Position numbers and translations under genes: made by a program | Notes under the pieces: generated by a model | Databases searched by the model: none | What the model saw: the letters and a program-made list of their open reading frames with translations, nothing else | Told to the model about the DNA's origin: nothing | In this document: one piece after another, positions 4,363 through 7,809 of the stretch | How the letters are laid out: each line of letters opens with the position of its first letter | Position numbering within the stretch: the stretch's first letter is position 1 | Source: Planctomycetaceae bacterium | GTDB lineage: Bacteria > Planctomycetota > Planctomycetia > Pirellulales > Thermoguttaceae | Assembly: GCA_031257725.1 (NCBI GenBank) | Contig: JAIROD010000399.1 | Coordinates: 1-7,809, forward strand | Direction: 5' to 3' | DNA: 7,809 nucleotides

Positions 4363-5670
4363 ATGAATTCGATTTTATTATCGCTTCGAAGTTTGGTTCT
4401 GTTCCTTTTCTGTTCGTTGATAATTACCGGCATGGTTCTTGCGTCTGGTCACAGTAATCAGAGCGGTAATCCACAGCCGCCTTCTCCACCGTGTACCAAG
4501 AAATGTTGTGTTGGTCCTGGCGGTAGTGGTCCCAGTGGTGGGGAAAATGGTTCTGGCGGATCTGGTAGTGGTTCTTGTGGTGGTACCTGTTTTGGTGGTG
4601 GTTTTGGAGGAATGAACAGTAGTCCGCCTCAGGCTGCATCATCTCCTTATCCAATCCATTTAATGAATGGTTCCGTTGTTGAAGAAGAAACGGATTTGTT
4701 TATTGATGGTCCGCTTGGCGGTTGGCGGCATCAACGTTCTTACAACAGCATGTTGGACACACGAACGTACAATAATCCGAATTACAATATTCAGGGGCGT
4801 CGGTGGACTGGCGGGGCTCAGTCAATTTATCTTCGGCGTTCCGGTAATACGATGGAATTGTTCCTAACGGCAACAAGTAAATATGTTTTCACCGATAATG
4901 ATTCGGGTAAAGTCAATGGTACTTATACGGGATCAACGGAGTTTCACGCAACACTTACCAAATCCGTTGCGCTTACTTATCTTGTTTACACCTTAACGTT
5001 TCCAGAAACGGGTGAAGTTTATATTTTTCGGGAGAAAGACACGATGGAACCTTGCTGGGGTTTAAGTACTTATCAGAACGATATTATTCCTCTTGCGGAA
5101 CGTACCAATCTGCATTATTTGACTCAGGGGCTTATTGGTGAAACTTATACTTACAATAATAATGGGAAGTTGGCACTTGTTGTTACGGCATCTCCTCAGT
5201 CTTATTTCATTCAATATTCGTACTATTCGACGGGTTATGTGAGCGGTTATCTTAAAAAAATCGAGGTGTATGATGGTTCTCCCGCAATTGCCGGTACAAC
5301 GAAAATAGCCGAAGCGGAATATCTTTATGTTGATTATCAAGATGTATCGGATTATGTCGGAACGGATGGAGACTTAGCTCAGGTGCGTGTTTCCGAATTG
5401 TTGACCGACGGCGTAACGTGGGATCATAAATACACACAATACCGTTACTATCTTTATGATGGTCGCGGCTATTATCAGTTAGAAAGTGTTCTCGAACCGG
5501 AAGCGGTTGAACGAATTATTGCGGAGAATAGCGAAATCAATGTTCCCGAAGATATTTTTAATTATTACAGCAACAATTATGATTATTATGGCGGTCAAAC
5601 GTTATCCGGCGGCAAAACAATTTCCGACTATTCATCGCGTGTTTTTCACTTATTACGATTATACAATTAA
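4363..5670 (+). CDS. Secreted RHS/YD-repeat protein, N-terminal part (frame broken by +1 shift)
   Basis: From the ATG at 4363 the frame runs 435 codons to a TAA at 5668-5670. A GAGG site lies 6 nt upstream and residues 1-27 form a signal peptide (Leu/Phe-rich core, cleavage after Met-Val-Leu-Ala). A TTG-initiated extension to 4267 lacks these properties. Residues 40-83 are Pro then Gly/Ser-rich with cysteine pairs (PPCTKKCC, SCGGTCFGGG). Residues 97-130 match the start of the RHS core: HLMNGSVVEEETDLFIDGPL then GWRHQRSYNS. Tyr-rich beta-strand sequence follows, with many Tyr-Tyr and Gly-Gly turns. RHS proteins build a large beta-shell that can encapsulate a C-terminal toxin, or serve as surface or adhesion proteins; the C-terminus is outside the window, so no payload can be named. 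The homologous sequence continues directly in another frame after about 5646, so this stop is premature. Confidence 0.85.
   Translation: MNSILLSLRSLVLFLFCSLIITGMVLASGHSNQSGNPQPPSPPCTKKCCVGPGGSGPSGGENGSGGSGSGSCGGTCFGGGFGGMNSSPPQAASSPYPIHLMNGSVVEEETDLFIDGPLGGWRHQRSYNSMLDTRTYNNPNYNIQGRRWTGGAQSIYLRRSGNTMELFLTATSKYVFTDNDSGKVNGTYTGSTEFHATLTKSVALTYLVYTLTFPETGEVYIFREKDTMEPCWGLSTYQNDIIPLAERTNLHYLTQGLIGETYTYNNNGKLALVVTASPQSYFIQYSYYSTGYVSGYLKKIEVYDGSPAIAGTTKIAEAEYLYVDYQDVSDYVGTDGDLAQVRVSELLTDGVTWDHKYTQYRYYLYDGRGYYQLESVLEPEAVERIIAENSEINVPEDIFNYYSNNYDYYGGQTLSGGKTISDYSSRVFHLLRLYN
5642..5646 (+). other. +1 frameshift site in the RHS gene (run of five T's)
   Basis: Frame 1 reads Arg-Val-Phe then His-Leu-Leu-Arg-Leu-Tyr-Asn-stop. 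Dropping one T from GTTTTTCAC gives Arg-Val-Phe-Thr-Tyr-Tyr-Asp-Tyr and joins the frame that stays open to 7809. The second frame is itself free of stops only from 5483, so the shift must lie within 5483-5670. A T-run indel (true mutation or sequencing error) is simplest. The UUU-C context would also permit programmed +1 slippage by tRNA-Phe. Confidence 0.75.
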
Positions 5671-7809
5671 TACAAATTCTAATATCAGTACGTCGTGGGG
5701 AACGGAAAATTTGTCAAGTAAATATGGCGGCAATGACCGTAGTGAAGTTCCAACCTATCCTTATCTTGGTTTGGTCAAATCGGAATCGGTGAATACCGGT
5801 TGTAATTCTTGCGGCGGTTCCAGCGGCGGATTAAAGTATGATTATTATTACATGACCCTTAATTCCATTCCTTCCGGTAATACATCGGGTGATCCGAATA
5901 TTGTTGTGTATTTGACGATTGAGGATACGAAAAATTCTTCGGGAACGCCTGTTAAACGTACAATTTCCGGTTTGAATTGGCAGGGTGTTGAACTTCGTAA
6001 GGCAGTGATTGAAAATCCCAATCTTGCAACACTTAATGCTGTTTGTGTTTCAAAGAAGTTAAATGCTTATGGGAAGGTTCTTGAAGAACGTTCCTCTGAA
6101 TCTCATGCGTTGGTTGATACGAATGCGGAATTGAAACAATTTTTGAATCCTTACAACGGCAGCAGTTGGTCGAATGATTCGGCGACTTTGGAATCATCAA
6201 AAGGGATTGTTAAAATTGCCGAATATAATGATACGCTTCAAAAAGTTACGGCTTACCGAGTTAAAATTGGTTCTAATGGTACCGCCTATTATGCCGGCGC
6301 GGCGGATTACAATGCTCAAGGTCATGTTGTTGCGGATTATGCTTATCCGACACAAACCACGAATCGGGACTCTTCTGATCGAATTACGACCATTTTCTCG
6401 TACACGTATTGGGAAGATAATTTCAAAAAATCGATTAAAACCGAAACGGCAACGAAACAACCTGTTCCGGTAACCCAAAATGGTAGTGGAGTTTCTTCTA
6501 TTACGCACAAATATTACGATTCGTATGGAAATCTTCGCTGGACACGTGATGCACTTGGAGTTGTAGCATATTCTGCTTATCATCCGGTTACTCTTCAAAG
6601 GACGTTGACCGTGCGCGATGTTGATACCGGTTCTTTACCGGCAATTATTACGACAGATACCGATAATATCGTTGCATGGAGTGGAAATGTTCCCTTTTCC
6701 CGTGATATTTCTTTACCTACCGCCTTCAATCAAACGATTAGTACCGAATATGATAAACGCGGTCGCGTTTTTGCAACAACGAATCCAGCCGGAGTTGTTA
6801 ATTATACGGTTTCTGATGTCAAAAAAACGATCCAATTTTTAGCATGGGATGAAACCGTATCCCAACCGCTTTTACCGATTAACGTAATTGAACGAAATGC
6901 TGCGGGTAAAATTTTGGAATCGTACCAATTACCGCCGACGGCTGTTACTGTTGCGAATAACAAACCAAACGGTGTTTCGGCAAGTGCAGCAAAAATTACC
7001 TGGACGAAATACACTTATACTTCCAGCGGTTTATTACAACATGTTGACCGTTATCACGTTATTCCTGCAAGCGGAACGGGAACGCTTGGAACAAACTTTT
7101 ACCGGACAACTTCTATTTACGATACACAAGGACGGCAAGCGGCGACTGTTCAATTTGCTCAAACGGGAAAGTGGCAAGTCGATTACAGAATTTATGACTG
7201 GCGTGATCGTGTTACGGAAGTCAAACGCGGCGTGGCAATGAATCCGCCGGTTTGGGGTGATTTATCAGGGGCAACTTGGCTTAAAACCGTTTCAAAAACA
7301 ATCTATGACGGTGAACATATTGATAAATCGTTGTCCTTTTTCGATACAGGGACAAACGATTACACCGGTACAAAATACTATTATGATCAATGGGAACGAG
7401 TTCGTTCAACTTCGTCTTTCGCGGTAATTAACGGTACGGAAACACCGCTTGCACCTTTTACGGTACAAGATTATGATTGGTCAGGAAATGTTATAGATGT
7501 TGCGCAATTTGAAACAGAACCTGATTGGAATAATATAGTAACAACCCCGAATTTTGCAGCAACTACAACCGGTAAATTTTCACATAATCGGAGTTCGTAT
7601 GATATTCACGGACAACTTTGGAAAACCGGTATTTTTAATAATATTTCCAATTCTTTTGACGAAACCACCTACAAACATGATCTTGCCGGTCAACGTATTT
7701 CGATAACAAATGATAACACGACAATTGAAACCGCTTACGATGCACTGGGACGCGTTTATGAAACAAAAATGAAAAGTGGTACAGTTGTTAAAACGATTCA
7801 ACGTCAAGA
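5648..7809 (+). CDS. Secreted RHS/YD-repeat protein, continuation (runs off right edge)
   Basis: This frame is open for 720 codons from 5648 to the right edge and has no stop. It carries Cys-Asn-Ser-Cys-Gly-Gly (5801-5818), a motif seen in planctomycete-type RHS proteins. Several YD-type repeats follow: YYDSYGNLRWTRDALGVVAY (about 6512-6571), TEYDKRGRVFATTNPAGVVN (about 6743-6802), IYDTQGRQAA (about 7115-7144), YYYDQWERVRS (about 7379-7411) and AYDALGRVYETKM (about 7733-7771). In-frame ATGs at 5540, 5579 and 5588 exist but lie in sequence read in the other frame and have no ribosome site, so this is the same gene as the upstream part, giving at least 1,148 residues visible. If the shift is real and not bypassed, this section is untranslated and the gene is a pseudogene. 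The C-terminal toxin or anchor, if any, is not in view. Confidence 0.85.

Noticed and set aside
6197..6598. Minus-strand open frame opposite the RHS gene
   Set aside because: It is antisense to continuous YD-repeat coding sequence and has no recognisable domain or ribosome site.

Overview
The window looks like a chromosomal stretch from an AT-rich member of the PVC group, most likely a planctomycete. The reasons are the mix of a PA14-domain exported protein, a DUF1573 protein and a giant secreted RHS/YD-repeat protein with a Cys-x-x-Cys-Gly-Gly motif. This assignment rests on family content alone.

Layout. (1) Positions 1-2191, minus strand: three exported or membrane-anchored proteins read leftwards. 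They are a DUF1573 protein (1496-2191), a secreted protein with an extremely cysteine-rich C-terminus containing a 26-residue tandem repeat (453-1343), and the N-terminus of a PA14-domain protein that runs off the left edge (1-377). A perfect 14-bp A/T-only inverted repeat sits at the DUF1573 stop codon. (2) Positions 2192-2407: a gene-free gap with an 11-bp perfect inverted repeat that ends exactly at the cyclase stop codon, an internal hairpin and a 10-bp direct repeat. (3) Positions 2408-3919, minus strand: a compact, visibly more AT-rich operon. It holds a possible 53-residue membrane peptide, a three-helix membrane protein resembling the Pycsar effector family (PycTM, DUF5706-like) and a class III nucleotide cyclase with non-standard base-recognition positions. 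The three frames are separated by 7 and 8 nt. I read this as a Pycsar-type anti-phage module: phage infection would trigger the cyclase to make a cyclic pyrimidine nucleotide, and the membrane effector would respond by damaging the inner membrane. (4) Positions 3920-4362: a divergent intergenic region with candidate promoters for both directions. (5) Positions 4363-7809, plus strand: a very large secreted RHS/YD-repeat protein that continues past the right edge. Its reading frame is broken by a single +1 shift at a run of five T's (5642-5646), after which more than 700 codons stay open in the new frame.

The most interesting content is the Pycsar-like operon with its possible extra small membrane protein. 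Next are the RHS frameshift and the cysteine-rich exported protein.
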